Source: Berghia stephanieae (lineage: Eukaryota; Mollusca; Gastropoda; Nudibranchia; Aeolidiidae). Taken from it: a stretch of DNA of 64,000 nt. Shown one piece after another: positions 1 through 12,190 of the stretch (its first letter is position 1; each line of letters starts with the position of its first letter). The notes below the pieces were generated by a model that did no database searches, was not told the origin of the DNA, and worked only from the letters and a program-made list of their open reading frames with translations. The translations under genes and the position numbers were made by a program. Location of the stretch: positions 49,769,899 to 49,833,898 of the forward strand of contig CM067443.1 of assembly GCA_034508935.3 (NCBI GenBank), read 5' to 3'.

Positions 1-516
1 GGGTGGGATTCCTGACCTCCCATAGTGGGCAGGGAGGTACTTACTGTGTCTTCTATCCCCCTATATCTGTTTTCCAACTAGCTTTCTGTCATTGTCTTGG
101 AATGAGATTACTTGGTTTTGTCCTGGCCCTTACCGGATACCCTTGGTGAAAGGAAAACAGTCAAATGTATAGTTAGTTTTGGGAGGTGATATTTTTTCCC
201 TTGTAAATCATCTCTCTGTTATGTAATGTATTATGTTTTGTTTACATATTATATATGATTTGTAAATATTTGATTGTATTCCACTCCTAGTGGGGGCCTG
301 TGCTTGTGTCTGGATGAGACTTTTAGGTGATCTCAAACTAAGTACTTTCATAGTGTGCTCTTGGAATCTACATATGTTCCCTATTTGATCCAACTCTCCT
401 TTGTCTTACTTTTTCTTGAGTGCTTTAATTGTAATTCTAGAACTTATTACTATCCCATTTTCTTCCTTTTTACTGGCGCTGATATGACCTTAATGTGTTG
501 CGACATTAAAAATGAT
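1..516 (+). mobile_element. R1 retroposon copy, cut by window start
   Basis: Copy of the most abundant dispersed repeat here, which I call R1 (about 540 bp). Sense strand is taken as running from a 5' end CTGGGTGGGGTTCCTGACC to a 3' stem-loop GGCGCT...AGCGCC and an A-rich tail. This copy starts at the window edge in GGGTGGGATTCC and stops inside the terminal stem-loop. No tRNA-like A/B boxes and no ORF are seen, so R1 is a non-coding retroposon of unknown origin, possibly a LINE 3' end turned SINE. Confidence 0.8.
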
Positions 517-1868
517 GAATTTTGACCCAGTTTGCTAAAATTAGATTTTGGTAGGATGTTGTCATGGGACCATTTGTCTGCATAAAAAATTGCATGAGAA
601 CTTCATCTTCAGTTTTTTTCGACTCAAAATAACGTATTTTGTGACCCATAGTATGGTTAAATACTGCCCATTTTTAGTTTCAGTGGACTGATTTCATGAA
701 AGAATATCAAATAGTTTTTATAACTAAGTAAAGGCAAAAACATATCAATGAAAAGTAAAAACTCTCCTCTATCTTCAACAACCAATCATTTTGTTCTTAA
801 TAATGTCATGTGGTCACAATCCAATCAGAGTTTACTTTGACTTTTAAATGCGTTTTTCTCAAAACTGCAATTTTCGTCACTAAAAACCTCAGTTTTCAAC
901 GAATCTTCTTCAAACTTTCTACAAATGAGTGTCATACAAATACGCAGGTCCTCTAGGAGCCGGATTTTAAAAAAATAAATTTTATGAGTAATTTGACATT
1001 ATGTAACTTTTTTCAAGGGGAATAATTGAGTAATAACTTTGAACTTCATTTTTAAAGTTTCTAATTTAAAAAATTAAAAGTCGGGCTTCTAGATCCTCTT
1101 TTTTTCCTTTTTTCTACCTGTGACCAAAATATTATGACGATCGGTTGATAAACCCTTTGACTTTTTAAGATGTGTTATTTTCCAATATGGCGTCGTTTCC
1201 ATAGCAACGGGCAACTTTTTTCGAAAAATATTTATATGCAATCATCCTTCGCAAACAGGTACATTATGACTGTGCATAGAAGTTTAGGATATTTCATCAA
1301 ATAAAAAAATTGACCCTTTAGTGTCGCTCCCCCCCTCTAAAAAAAACAAAACAAATGGCAATACCAGTGAAACCCATTTTTGTCTCCGCCTTTTTCATAT
1401 AACAGGAGATTCGATAACAAAGAATATTTATAACAGCATCAAAGTGAAGTTTGTTTCATTTTTTTTTTCTTTGAACATTACATCATTTACTGCAGCAATT
1501 TGTATTCATTTTAAATTTTTTGGCATTTTCAATCAATGAATTGTTTTTGTTACAATTATTATTGATTTACTTCCTGTGAAAGTATGTCTAGTGTTTGTCT
1601 AAATAAAGGAATAAAAGACGATGATTTGAAAGAATATTTTCAACATTAGTTTAGACAATTGTTAAAAATAAAATTTGTTTTAAAGTTTACTTTTTATTTT
1701 TTTTAGATTAGAAGTTTTTTCAACAAATTGTTTTTACGCAAATACTAAAACTAGTTATAAAAAGTCATTACTGTAGTTGCAAATTACTCTGTAATATGCT
1801 TTAGCCCAAATATAAGAATTTCATGACATGCCATTAAATAAAGATCGCATCATTGTTCCATTTTACAG
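517..1868. other. AT-rich non-coding stretch
   Basis: No exon could be supported. It lies upstream of the terminal exon at 1869 and is probably intron of that gene. A YY1-like AATATGGCG (1184-1192) and an RFX X-box-like GTTTCCATAGCAAC (1195-1208) sit side by side; both may be chance matches. Confidence 0.5.
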
Positions 1869-2117
1869 GCGTACCTTGTGTTAACTCCTTTGGACCTGAG
1901 TACATACCAATCCGTGTTGTTGTACTGGAGAACCTGCTTGTTAGACAATAGCTCAGATGGATTGATTCGTGTGCTCGGAATCGTTACAGTCAAAGATTTA
2001 ATATTTTACCTCCATTATTATAGTATACCAGTCGCCACTGTTCTACTGACTCCTGTGATTAAATTAGTCATGAATTTCTGGACTGTGTATGGGAATGATA
2101 TTATCAAAATGACATAA
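1869..2117 (+). CDS. Terminal exon of an unrecognised host gene
   Basis: A pyrimidine-rich acceptor ending TTCCATTTTACAG precedes an open frame of 82 codons in phase 0 (GCG TAC CTT GTG...) that ends in TAA. The peptide has balanced composition and looks like folded protein: it begins AYLVLTPLDLSTYQ, contains LLYWRTCLLDNSSDGLIRVL, and a hydrophobic stretch follows (VATVLLTPVIKLV). An AATAAA lies 110 bp past the stop. Upstream exons are not identified and probably lie left of the window or in the AT-rich stretch. I do not recognise the family. Coding nature is inferred from splice site, composition and poly(A) signal. Confidence 0.6.
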   Translation, partial: AYLVLTPLDLSTYQSVLLYWRTCLLDNSSDGLIRVLGIVTVKDLIFYLHYYSIPVATVLLTPVIKLVMNFWTVYGNDIIKMT

Positions 2118-2226
2118 TTTATAATATGCTCTTATTTCCGACTAGTTGTGCTTATTTCTATAGAAAAAAAATCAAGTACAATCAGGATGAGTTAGAGAAA
2201 AAAATAACAGCTAAACCAAAAGTGTA

Positions 2227-2265
2227 AATAAATTGTAAATTATTATAATGTTGTTGTCTTTTCCT
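2227..2265 (+). terminator. Poly(A) signal and GT-rich downstream element
   Basis: AATAAA at 2227-2232 is followed within 30 bp by a T/GT-rich stretch (TGTTGTTGTCTTTTCC). Placed 110 bp after the stop of the exon at 1869-2117, it fits as that gene's 3' end. Confidence 0.55.
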
Positions 2266-2504
2266 CTTTGTTTTTGCTAACAAAAAAGTTCTAACCCCGT
2301 TCTTGCCATCAAAATATAAGAACGGGTTCCCATTTATTTTTTACACAGAGCAGCCACAGGCAATAAACGAAATATATACGCATATTTTTTGTACAAAAAT
2401 GCAATAATATGTATTAGTATTAACATTAAATGCAAATTTCCACATTTAATTCTATGACTATAATATTAAAAGCCATATTAAAATAAAACTTCCTTTATTT
2501 GTTC

Positions 2505-2645
2505 AGTAGGGGAAATTTGTCTCTAGGGCCTATTCCAAACTGAGCTAGGGCGAGGTGACTTGCTCAAGGCCACACAGTGTAATGGGTATTCAAACTCACT
2601 ACCTTTTGGGTACCGAACAAAGATCGTATTACTGCAGTTCAATTT
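2505..2645 (-). mobile_element. SINE-3 copy, partial
   Basis: Minus-strand copy of the tRNA-headed SINE best seen at 51441-51685. It retains the body (GAGCTAGGGCGAGGTGACTT on plus) and part of the head (CCTTTTGGGTACCGAACAAA). Confidence 0.7.
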
Positions 2646-3535
2646 GGTAAAGTGAACACTAAGCTCCCGGAAGCTTTGGACGATGGGAAACTATTGTAGA
2701 AAATTGAATATTACAGCTTCAAAAAAGAACAAAATACCAAACAAGGAAATATTCACGTTCAAAACCTTTCTTCAGCCAATAACAAACAAATAAAAAAACG
2801 TTAATACATCAAATAAAATATCGACATAGGGCGGAAGAGTAAAAGTGAAAGACATGTCTTGCCAACAAATACAAATTCAAAATGCCTTGAGCCCATCTGT
2901 CCGTATCTAAAGCAGATCATCAGACTTAAAAATCCTACCTCCCCCCAAAAAAATCCTACCTAGCAATTTAAAAGCCAAAGCACGGCCCCTGCGTGTCTTT
3001 AACCCAAAATATTTAGCAATTCTATTGACAATAAAAGAACCTTACCTATGATGATTTCTAGATCTAGCAACGAGGCACAGTTGACTATCTCGATTTATAG
3101 ATCTAATCTACTAGATCTACAAAAATAGACTAATAGAGGAGACACAAAGGCAGAAAATCCAGAGAAATGAAAATAATAGTCCTCAATTGAACAACACCAG
3201 TTAAGATTTCGCAAAATGTATAATCCAAAAGGATAAGAGGCACTTCGCGAGATGAAAATGAATGCGGATTAGACGAACGCAAAACCGAAACTAAATTTGA
3301 GACTGAAAACGGCGGAAGAAAGTGAACCGTATGATCAAGTCAACCGTGTGGTCAATACTTGTATTAAATTATCACCGACATTGAAGACCTCTCAAGGTAG
3401 TTAACTCTCCTTTATTCGAATTCGGTATTTTCCAGTATTTTCATAGGTAGGAAGGCTTAGGTCGACTTGATTCTAGCAATCGGCGTATTCGTTGCAAACA
3501 CGTTTCGCATTTCCGCTCGGAATCGCACAATCACT
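2646..3535. other. Non-coding, repeat-derived
   Basis: No gene seen. 2700-2830 resembles 38510-38690 (both hold TACAGCTTCAAAA/ACAGCTTCAAAA and CTTCAGCCA plus AACAA), so this is an old dispersed repeat. 3060-3120 is rich in AGATCT palindromes. Confidence 0.4.
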
Positions 3536-3539
3536 TTAA

Positions 3540-3632
3540 AAATCCGACCTCGGGTGCAATTATCCGACTTTTTCCTACCAATCCGACCTTAACGTAAAAA
3601 ATCCGACTTTATCCGACTTATCCGACCTCGCT
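3540..3632 (+). repeat. Cluster of six ATCCGAC motifs
   Basis: ATCCGAC followed by C or T occurs six times in 93 bp with irregular 12-25 bp spacing, next to CTGGACACCCTG. The reverse complement, CAGGGTGTCCAG, looks like a transposon terminus, so this may be a subterminal repeat zone. No matching left end was found. Confidence 0.5.
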
Positions 3633-3855
3633 GGACACCCTGTAAAGTGAGGTATTGTTTTTATTGGAGTTTTTTATGTGCTGAAGACGAGTTTTGAGCC
3701 TGAAACATTCAGTGTTTGGTATTGAACTCTTTTCAAAGCCATTAATTTATTTTGAATTTGGTATCTGTTTCTGAATAAAATATTAACTTTTTCATTGATT
3801 TTACTCTAAAATTTTGATTGGAAAATCCACATCTGCAGAAAAAGAATCTGAATTC

Positions 3856-4070
3856 TTGATTCATTGGAAAAGACTCTTTACTCACATTCTCAGGTGTAAA
3901 ATGAGTACCTGATTGTTAACAGCGTTGTCTCTGTTGGAAAAAATTGTATTATCGCCTAACAGGCGTCATGTCTCGTTCTTTATGTAACATGCTGTTGGTC
4001 AGGGACCTTTTGTCAAGCGCTTTGAGCATGTTTAATGGATATTGCGCTATATAAAAGCTCAACTTTTTTA
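3856..4070 (+). mobile_element. SINE-1 copy, 5' truncated
   Basis: Matches 57984-58200 from TGGAAAAGACTCTTTACTC to the tail (CAAGCGCTTTGAGC ... GCGCTATATAAAAGCTCAA). The tRNA head is missing. Confidence 0.8.
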
Positions 4071-4084
4071 GACCAAGGATGGGA

Positions 4085-4960
4085 CTATTGCAGTTTGTTT
4101 TGGTTTTTTGATGGGAGGGGAGGAGGAGCATTTTGACTTTGCATGACCATTTAATTTTCCTTAGTGTGCCCAAATGTCAAAAGTAGCACAAGACACATGG
4201 TGGCCATGGATGAAAAGATGATCGAAAGGGAAGGGATGGAGCAAATGGGTGTAAATATTTATGTACCTTTTAGCTGTAGCATGATAGTACATTTGGCGAT
4301 TTTATAAGTTTTATAAGCCTGTCTTTTTTTTAAATTCCTTTTTGATTTTTTTTTTGTTTTGTTTTTGTTTGATTGTTCTGAATTTGTTAATAGTATTCAA
4401 TACAACCTGTGTCTAATTATAAAACAATTTTTAAAAAATAAATTCATCAATTCTCCCTCTCTCTCTCATATCGATATTTCTCTCTCAGCCACCCTTCTAT
4501 CTTCATATTGTTTATAGATATCATTTGGTAATAGAGAGATAATAAGTTAGGCTGATTGATTTAAGAAATGATTGTTTAAAGGCTAATTTAAATTTGATTT
4601 GTTGATGGAATATGTTTTGCAATTAATTAAAGATTCTTATTTATAAGCTGCATCCTCACAAGGTTGCAATAATACAGACACTAACCGGGTTTGTTATGTA
4701 AAACTTTTGGCCAAAAGTTTATCGTAATCACTTGATATAGTGGGCGACATTATAGGCCTCTAAAATGTTTAATTGGAAATGACAATTCATTAAATATATT
4801 TGCAAAAGGTCAGGATGTATCTAATGATCATACGTGCTTTAGGACTAATAATATATTAAATAACTACGAATAGCTATGTTATTGTTATATTTGTATTAGA
4901 TTTGGGTTTGACTGATGGGCCGATAGATTTTCCTCCTTTTTGACAAATTTTCATTATCAT
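4085..4960. other. AT-rich stretch without genes
   Basis: Nothing recognised beyond T-rich runs and a short CT repeat near 4452-4468. Confidence 0.5.
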
Positions 4961-4965
4961 CACTG

Positions 4966-5150
4966 GGGGACCTGTGCTTGTGTCAGGATGAAGCGGATAA
5001 TCTCAAAATAAGTACACTGATAGTTCTTCCTTTTTCTTGGGTACTTTAATTGTAATTCTAGAACTTTTTACTAGATCCCATTTTCTTCCTTTTTACTGGC
5101 CCTGATATGACCTTACATTTGTTGCAAGCACCGCGAAACCCTTAAAAACA
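4966..5150 (+). mobile_element. R1 3' end fragment
   Basis: 5'-truncated R1, from GGGGGACCTGTGCTTGTGTC through the terminal stem-loop to CCCTTAAAAACAAAC. The flank after it (to about 5215) matches the flank of the R1 fragment at 15204, so the two loci share a duplication made after insertion. Confidence 0.75.
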
Positions 5151-5215
5151 AACAAATACCTTTCTCTTTCATGAACGAATTATGGGTTTTTAATTAGGAA
5201 GATTAATCGCAACTT

Positions 5216-6350
5216 TTTGCAAAATTTTTGCAAATTTTGCTCACAGTGGTTTACCAGCGGATCACTTAGTTGAGATGCTAGGTCAAGAGGTCACTACTCT
5301 CCTTCTCTTTACCTGCGCTCTGGTATGGCACGTGCCTGCAGTCAGTGAAGCGAGTAGTCTAATTGGTCTGATAAATAATGGCATAGCCAAGTGACAATTA
5401 TCTTAAATGTAAACCCATATCACTCATGTTATAGATTGAAATCCCCCTCACACAGTGGACTAAATATCATAGATATCATCAGTATATTTCTTTCTCAGGA
5501 AGACAGCAAAGTAGACTCACATTTTCACTACATTTATCATTTAAATCAAATATTTCTGGAATCCCTACAACAACAATCAGACGTTGCAGTTTATTATTAT
5601 TCCCACCAGTACATAGTACAAACTGTCTACTTTCTGTTGCACTAATGTTAATTCAGTTCAACAAATATGTAACAAGTGTAGGGGTGGGGTATCAAATTTC
5701 ACTGGGAATATCTAGCAGTCTATGAGATGTCCATGCTATCGTGGGTGATGAATTTGCACCAGTTACACGATGTAAACAATGTCATAATCATTTCCTGGAC
5801 TCTCACTGACCATGGAACACTCTACAACACCAATTCTACAGTTTTATCATTAAACGTTCCCACGAATATGGTAAAGGAGTGAAGAAGTCATACTTATTGT
5901 AGTACAGGAATATATATATACACTCTGCAAGTAGCCCTACAATAATAGTTCTTAAATACACATCTGTTACTGATTTAAGAAATATGAAATGAATAGGTTT
6001 GTTTCATTCATGTCTCTGTTGATTGTTGTGGGAAGGTTTTATTGACCGGCTGCACTACTTGTACAATGTGAATATTGTCTGAATGTCTCTTAATTCCAAG
6101 GAGGTGCCACTGTTATTTTCTCTATCTTGGCTATGTTTGAGTAACCCCCCCCCCCCTCCCCTCCCGCCCTCTTCTTATTTTCCCCAGTCAAATTGCCTTT
6201 GTGGAATACTATCTGTACTAACTGTTGATGTTATATCGTTGTTGTCAGTGATATGAATTAGGTGTAGTGTGACTGTGATGCATTTCTCTTAGCCTGTCTT
6301 TTACGTTTGTATGTGTGTATATATGCAGGATGTATGTGTGTATGTATGCA
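5216..6350. other. Non-coding stretch
   Basis: No gene supported. A C-run lies near 6147-6156. The longest frame (5391-5645) starts with GTG and has no splice or family support. Confidence 0.4.
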
Positions 6351-6351
6351 T

Positions 6352-6355
6352 GTTT

Positions 6356-6430
<75 letters not shown>
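6352..6430. repeat. (GT)n-(GA)n compound microsatellite
   Basis: About 14 GT units are followed directly by about 25 GA units with one AAAG interruption. Confidence 0.95.
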
Positions 6431-6433
<3 letters not shown>

Positions 6434-7272
6434 TTTTTCTACCATATTCATTGCTTCTATTATCTACAACGCCACTGTGATGGTGTTGTTGTTTGGTGTA
6501 ATGACGATGGTTTTGTTTCTATTTGTAATAGTGAAGTAAAACCTACACACACAATATATTGCTTTATATGTTCTTCAGGAGTGTGTTAAATTGTTTAATC
6601 AACTTATCTCCATATCTTTTAAATACAATACAAAATACAAATAAAGAGAACATACCAGATGTCCAGCCCATTACATTTATGACCATTAAAAACGTAGTTA
6701 AAATGTGTTGAATCAGAAAATGAATGTTTTACTGTGTGTAATAATATTAAGACTGGACAAAGCATTAATTAGTTTCGGAATCCAACGTCTGATTTTAAAG
6801 ATTTTAATTTTTTATTGTCCGCAAAACAACAAAAATATTTTAAAATAGTAGGGATTTTAAATTGCTTATAAAACCTATCAGAATAATCACAATAAAACGA
6901 AAAAAGAATCAACATAACAAGTGAAAGTAGTACTGTCTGTTCCATAAGTTAATATTATTGTAATGTAAGTGGTCATCTAGATATGGTGTTATATTACATC
7001 ACGAAAATGCAATACTTTGTGTCTTAACCCTAAAAAAGGGGAATCCCCGTCCAGGTAGCCAATTTTACAGCATGCAGCTGCTGTTGTCAGTCACTTGCTG
7101 GGTTCCAGCAGTATAACTAAGTGATCCGATTTTATGAAGAAATAAACAGCAGTGTGCTGTTTTTAGCTTGCAAAATTTGGGATTTTTTATTGCAAAAAAA
7201 TGCCATGTCAGAATTATGTACTGGCTGCGTACACCTTGCAGTACTTGCAGATTATTTTACAAAGTTAGTCTT
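6431..7272. other. Non-coding stretch
   Basis: No gene seen. 7155-7205 repeats sequence found at 15340-15395 (CTGTTTTTAGCTTGCAAAAT). Confidence 0.5.
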
Positions 7273-7545
7273 GGGGTCCTTGATAGCTCAGTTGGTAGAG
7301 CACTCGCTTCACAAGGGGACCTAGATCGAGCCCGGGTGCAGTCGAGATTTTCTAAACCCCTATCCACCCAGCAGTTTTTGGGTAGCTGAGTCTGTTATAT
7401 CTGGTGGAAAGTACTCTGTGATAGTGATAGCCTACCATCCTATCGAAAGGGTATCAAGCAATTGCTATTGTCTGTTTCACGCTATAGAAACCAGGATAAA
7501 CGCGGGTCCATGGACCAAATGGCTCTGAAGGACTATTTTTTTAGT
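7273..7545 (+). mobile_element. SINE-2, full-length copy
   Basis: tRNA-derived head with A box TAGCTCAGTTGGTAGAGCA and B box AGATCGAGCCCGGGTGC, then a body holding CACCCAGCAG and CAAGCAATTGCTATTG, ending ATGGCTCTGAAGGACTATTT. Other copies are at 41260-41529 and 48570-48846. Confidence 0.88.
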
Positions 7546-7689
7546 CCCCACCACATCCCTTAGTAGCAATTGCTTAGTACCCTTTGGATAAAATGCTAAG
7601 TATTTTTTTGCAAAGTACTATCACCAGATCTATAACTATAATAGACCCAGCTTTCTAACTCTAACTAATGCTTAGTAGAGAAGAGGTCA

Positions 7690-7775
7690 GAGAAAAATTT
7701 TGAATGTACAACACGGGATCAACATTCGTCCCTTTAGTGCTCTACCAGCTGAACTACCTTTACCCCTATTCGGCT
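7690..7775 (-). mobile_element. SINE-2-like head fragment
   Basis: The minus strand reads GTAGTTCAGCTGGTAGAGCA then GATCCCGTG, a decayed A-box/B-box pair. It resembles the SINE-2 head but lacks the body. Confidence 0.55.
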
Positions 7776-8545
7776 GTGTGGCTTTACTTTAACTCACTCA
7801 GTCCTAGTCCTAGTCCTAGAGATTTCAGCCTCTTTCAAAATTGGAAAAAATTTATTAAAAATGAGCATGTACATAGATAGTTTTATTCAACTACCCACTA
7901 ACACTAACATGCAAAAACTAAAAACATTAGCTTTGTTACTCAAAAATGTAATAAATAGGCTGGGGTAAAAGTAACCCGGGTAAACTACGGATATAGTTGG
8001 TATTAGTATTAGGGTTGAGTGAATTCCTACCCTAAATCAGTATTGTTGTTGGCACTACATCTGTTTTCTTTAAAAAACAATCCTTCCATTTTTATGACAT
8101 AAGGGGAGCAACTTTATTCTTTTTTTTTTTTTTTTGGATGAGCAATTTTTAGTAATGACATCACGGCCACATTGAAGCCTTCTCCAAATTTTATGAACAA
8201 AAAAAAAAAAAAACATTGCTGCATATTCTCAGACTCAGATATAATATTAATATCAGGTTTGTCATAAGATAAGCCTTGAAGGAAGTGAGCAGGTTTTTAA
8301 TTTATTTATTTCTTTGTGAAAAATAAATTTGCAACTCCATTTGGGAGAAAAGAGACTCAAAACAAAACTGTATTTGTCATGAAAACAGATTACATGTATT
8401 GTAGTTGATTTTGGTGTGGTCCTCGGAACCTCGATATAACGGTGGCAGGACCAGCCTAAAATCCCTATAAATACAGAGTGCTGTTATAGCCAAAATTCAA
8501 GGGACATTGCCCAAAGGGCCTAACCACCATCCCTCCGTGTTGTGC
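7776..8545. other. Non-coding stretch
   Basis: No gene seen. A T-run (8121-8136) and an A-run (8199-8213) bracket a short spacer. Confidence 0.5.
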
Positions 8546-8551
8546 TATGCA

Positions 8552-10661
8552 CAGAGACGCCAACTTTAAATTTGGCTCACAGGAGTTTCAGTCACCACTC
8601 GTAGGAATTTCAATGCCGAAAGAGGAATTTCCGAACACAAGAAAAAGGAATTGGAATGGTATGTATTTGGCATTGTGTTTACATATTGTATAGTTCTAAA
8701 TAGATAACTGATTAGAATTATATTATGATACATAAACACATTGCCAAATACAATCCCAAAGTTTCCTTATTTTAAATGGAGTAAAGCGCCAAAACCTAAT
8801 GGTAGAGATTGCAGTACTGGTGGTAGTGAGGATGATGTGATGTTAGTGGTTGTAGTAATAGTGGTAGTGATAATGAAGGTGTGATAATGGTTGTTGTAGT
8901 AGTAGTGGTAGTGATGATGATATGGTGGTGGTGGTGGTTGAGGGTAGTAGTGGTAGTGATGATGATGTGGTGGTGGTGGTTGTGGTATTAGTGGTAGTGA
9001 TGATGATATGGTGTGGTGGTGGTTGAAGTAGTAGTTGTAGTGATGATGATGTGGTGGTGGTATAGTGGTTGTAGTAGTTGTGGTCGTGATGATAATGTGG
9101 TAGTGGTTGTAGTAGTGGTGTTGGTTGTAGTACAAATGGTAAGTCGTGGGAGTAATGATAATGTGGTGGTGGTTGTTGTAGTAGTAGTAGTGGTAGTGAT
9201 GATGATGTGGTGGTGGTGGTTGTATTGTAGTAGTAGTGGTTGTGATGATAATGTGGTGCTGGTGGTTGTAGTAGTAGTGGTAGTGATGATGTTGTATTGG
9301 TAGTAGTGGTGGTGGTTGTAGCAGTAGTAGTATAGTAGGAGTAGTGATGACTATGTGGTTGTGGTGGTTGTAGTGGTAGTGATGATGATGTGGTGGTTGT
9401 AGTAGTAGTAGTAGTAGTAGTGGAGGTAGTGATGGTGCTTGTAGTAGTAGTGGTAGTGAAGATGATGTGGTGGTGGTTGTAGTAGTGATGGTGGTTGTAG
9501 TACAAATGGTAGTGATGATGATGTGGTGGTGGTAGTGATGATGATGTGGTGATGGTGGTTGTCGTACAAATGGTAGTGATGATGATGTAGTAGTGGTGGT
9601 TGTAGTAGTATTAGAGGTAGTGATGATGTGGTGATGGTGGTTGTAGTAGTAGTGGTAATGATGATGTGGTGGTGGTGGTAGTAGTAGTGCTAATGATGAT
9701 GTGTAGGTGGTGGTGGTGGTTGTAGTGGTAGTGATGATGTGGTGGTTGTAGTAGTTGTGGTTGTGATGATGATGTGATAGTGGTGGTTGTAGTAGTAGTG
9801 GTAGTTGTAGTAGTAGTGGTAGTTGCAGTGATGATGATGTGGTGGTGGTGGTTGCAGAAGTGGTGGTAGTGATGATGGTGGTTGTAGTAGTGGTAGTGAT
9901 GATGATGTGGTAGTGGTAGTTGCAGTGATGATGGTGTGGTGGTGGTGGTTGTAGTATGTGGTGGTGGTGGTTGTAGTAGTTGTGGTAATGACGATGTAGT
10001 GGTGGTGGTGATGGTTGTAGTAGTGGTAGTGATGATGTGATGCTGGTGGTTGTAGTATTAGTGGTAGTGATGATGATGTGGTAGTAGTGGTGGTGGTGGT
10101 TGTAGTAGTAGTAATGATGTGGTGGTGGTGGTTATAGTAGTGGTAATGACGATGTAATGGTGGTGGTGATGGTTTTAGTAGTAGTGGTAGTGATGATGTG
10201 ATGCTGGTGGTTGTAGTAGTAGTGGTAGTGATGATGATGTGCTAGTGGTAGTTGCAGTGATGATGATGTGGTGGTTGCAGTAGTAGTATAGTGATGATGT
10301 GGTTGTGGTGGCTGTAGTAGTGATGATGATGTGGCGGTGGTGGTGTAGAAGTAGTGGGAGTGATAATGTGGTGTCGTTGTTTAGTAGTAGTGGTAGTGAT
10401 GACGATGTGGTTGTGGTGGTAGTGATGATGATGTGGTGGTGGTGGTTGTAGTAGTTGTGGTACTGATGATGATGTGGTGGTGGTGGTTGTCGTAGTAGTG
10501 GTAGTGATGATGGTTGCAATACTAGTGGCAATGATGACGTGGTGGTTGGAAAGGAGGGGGAGGGGGGTATCCTTGGAGCAAATTGACCTCACCGGAATTT
10601 GACGGAAGTTGCCAGGAGCCCGGAATTTTTTTACGGTGAAACCGGAGTTTTGGCATCACTG
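8552..10661 (+). mobile_element. hAT-like element carrying a minisatellite
   Basis: The left end CAGAGACGCCAAC and the reverse complement of the right end, CAGTGATGCCAAAAC, form an imperfect terminal inverted repeat. The direct repeat TATGCA flanks both sides (8546-8551 and 10662-10667). About 230 bp of left unique sequence (AATGCCGAAAGAGGAATTTC) and 110 bp at the right enclose a long minisatellite. No transposase remains, so it is non-autonomous. The left part recurs at 57.43 kb and 46.71 kb. hAT assignment rests only on the terminal sequence. Confidence 0.65.
8795..10545. repeat. GTGGTA/GATGATG/GTT minisatellite
   Basis: Degenerate higher-order repeat of about 35-45 bp built from GTAGTAGTGGTAGTGATGAT plus GATGTGGTGGTGGTTGTA. 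Long frames on both strands translate only to low-complexity Val/Gly or His/Thr/Tyr runs and are not genes. Confidence 0.95.
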
Positions 10662-11059
10662 TATGCACCATCTGCCTGCAACAAGGCCCATGTGTAATAT
10701 CAACATCACACTGAAAATGTATTAAGGGGGACCTGTAGTCATTTTTGGTTAAAAAAAATTTTTTCGGCCAAATTGGGCTAGTCCACTTTTCAGGTAGTTT
10801 AATTATTCTAGAATCCTAAAATATAAAGAAAATTTCATATTTTCATTTAAAAACGTGTTTTTGATGCAGTTTTATAACGTAGGTATCCACGTTTTATTTT
10901 CTAAAGGTCTATATTGTCAAATGTTTGGGTCTTGACAACAGCTATTCAAAGCCTATCCACCCGGTCATGGCGCATATCGATGGAAAGCTTAGCCATTTCT
11001 CTTTTTCAATCTGGCAACATCGACATCATGATTATAAACATGAATTATCACAAGGTCAA

Positions 11060-11353
11060 ATAGTGAATACCATTTATACAATGTCACGAGCTCTCATTGG
11101 TTGATTTGAGAGGTCAGGTCACGGTGCGTCTAAATTTAGTAACAAAACATGATTCCGATCTAAATTTATCCTCGAACGTGGCAATAGTGACCCACAATGC
11201 ACCACGAAAGCGTCAATGGCCGCTCCCTGACTGTCCCTGCCTTTGTTTACAATATTATGAATTCATTCGCTTTTGGACCTCACTCATCGCATTACATGAT
11301 GAACTTTGGTAATTCTTCACTCTATTCAAGTCACAGAATACTCAGTTTACAAG
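11060..11353 (+). promoter_or_regulatory. Promoter/first-exon-like block inside TTAA element
   Basis: A relatively GC-rich island holds a CCAAT-type CTCATTGGTTG (11093-11103), a ZNF143/THAP11-like ACCCACAATGCACCACG (about 11190-11206) and a good donor CAGTTTACAAG|GTAAGC ending an exon at 11353. It reads as the start of a plus-strand transcript. Inference from motifs only. Confidence 0.35.
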
Positions 11354-12035
11354 GTAAGCATAAGAAATACACCACATTTTAATTTATTGCTTATTTTTAT
11401 AACTAAACATGCCTTGTGAGATTGTGTGTTTGTTCGACTGTGCATCAGCTGACACACTCGTTGTTATCGCAAGTTAACTTTATTTTATGAAAATTAACAG
11501 GGCCAAACAATAATAAAATACTACTCCCCCCCCCCCCCCCCTCCCCAAACAAAATCAGCCCTCCATGTCAGGCGATAAAACCTAGACCTGATCAGATGTT
11601 TCAAGGTTCGATTCCCAGTCAATATGTTTCCAAATTTGTCAAGATCAAGACTGTCAAGAGGGTTCGTGAAGTTCGTGCGACTCACAAGAAGAAAAGACAT
11701 TCTCAGTCTCAGGATCAGGACCCTTTTTAAAAAAATACTTTTCATTCAGTTATTGTAATTATCTTTATTTTGGCTGATACTGCATACATCGTCCACACTT
11801 TTCAATTTTTTTTCTTTATGGGGAGGGGGGGGGGGGGGGGGGGGGGATTTATATCGGAAAATTGGGTTTGGAATGTTATGTTCGAGATATAGTGATAGAG
11901 AGGGAGAGAAGAGAGAGTAAATATCTATGATAGATAATGATAAGGTCTGTAGTGGTAGCAGTTTTAGTAGTGTTTGAAATGTCTAGGATAATGATAATGA
12001 CAATGTTAGATAATTTTTTTTTTCCAAATTATTTA

Positions 12036-12084
<49 letters not shown>

Positions 12085-12190
12085 TTATTATTATTATTAT
12101 TATTGTTGTTTTAAACTTTAGCAATGGCATTGGCATATGTGCCATTTTCACTGCAGTGAATTTAATTTAATTTTTTGTTTTCATCGACAG

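Noticed and set aside
7273-7345. tRNA gene on first look
   Set aside because: A and B boxes are present but the arms do not form an acceptor stem, and the same body follows in three loci, so it is SINE-2.
8767-10592. Several long frames on both strands encoding His/Thr/Tyr or Val/Gly runs
   Set aside because: They are translations of a trinucleotide-based minisatellite, open only because the repeat lacks stop triplets.
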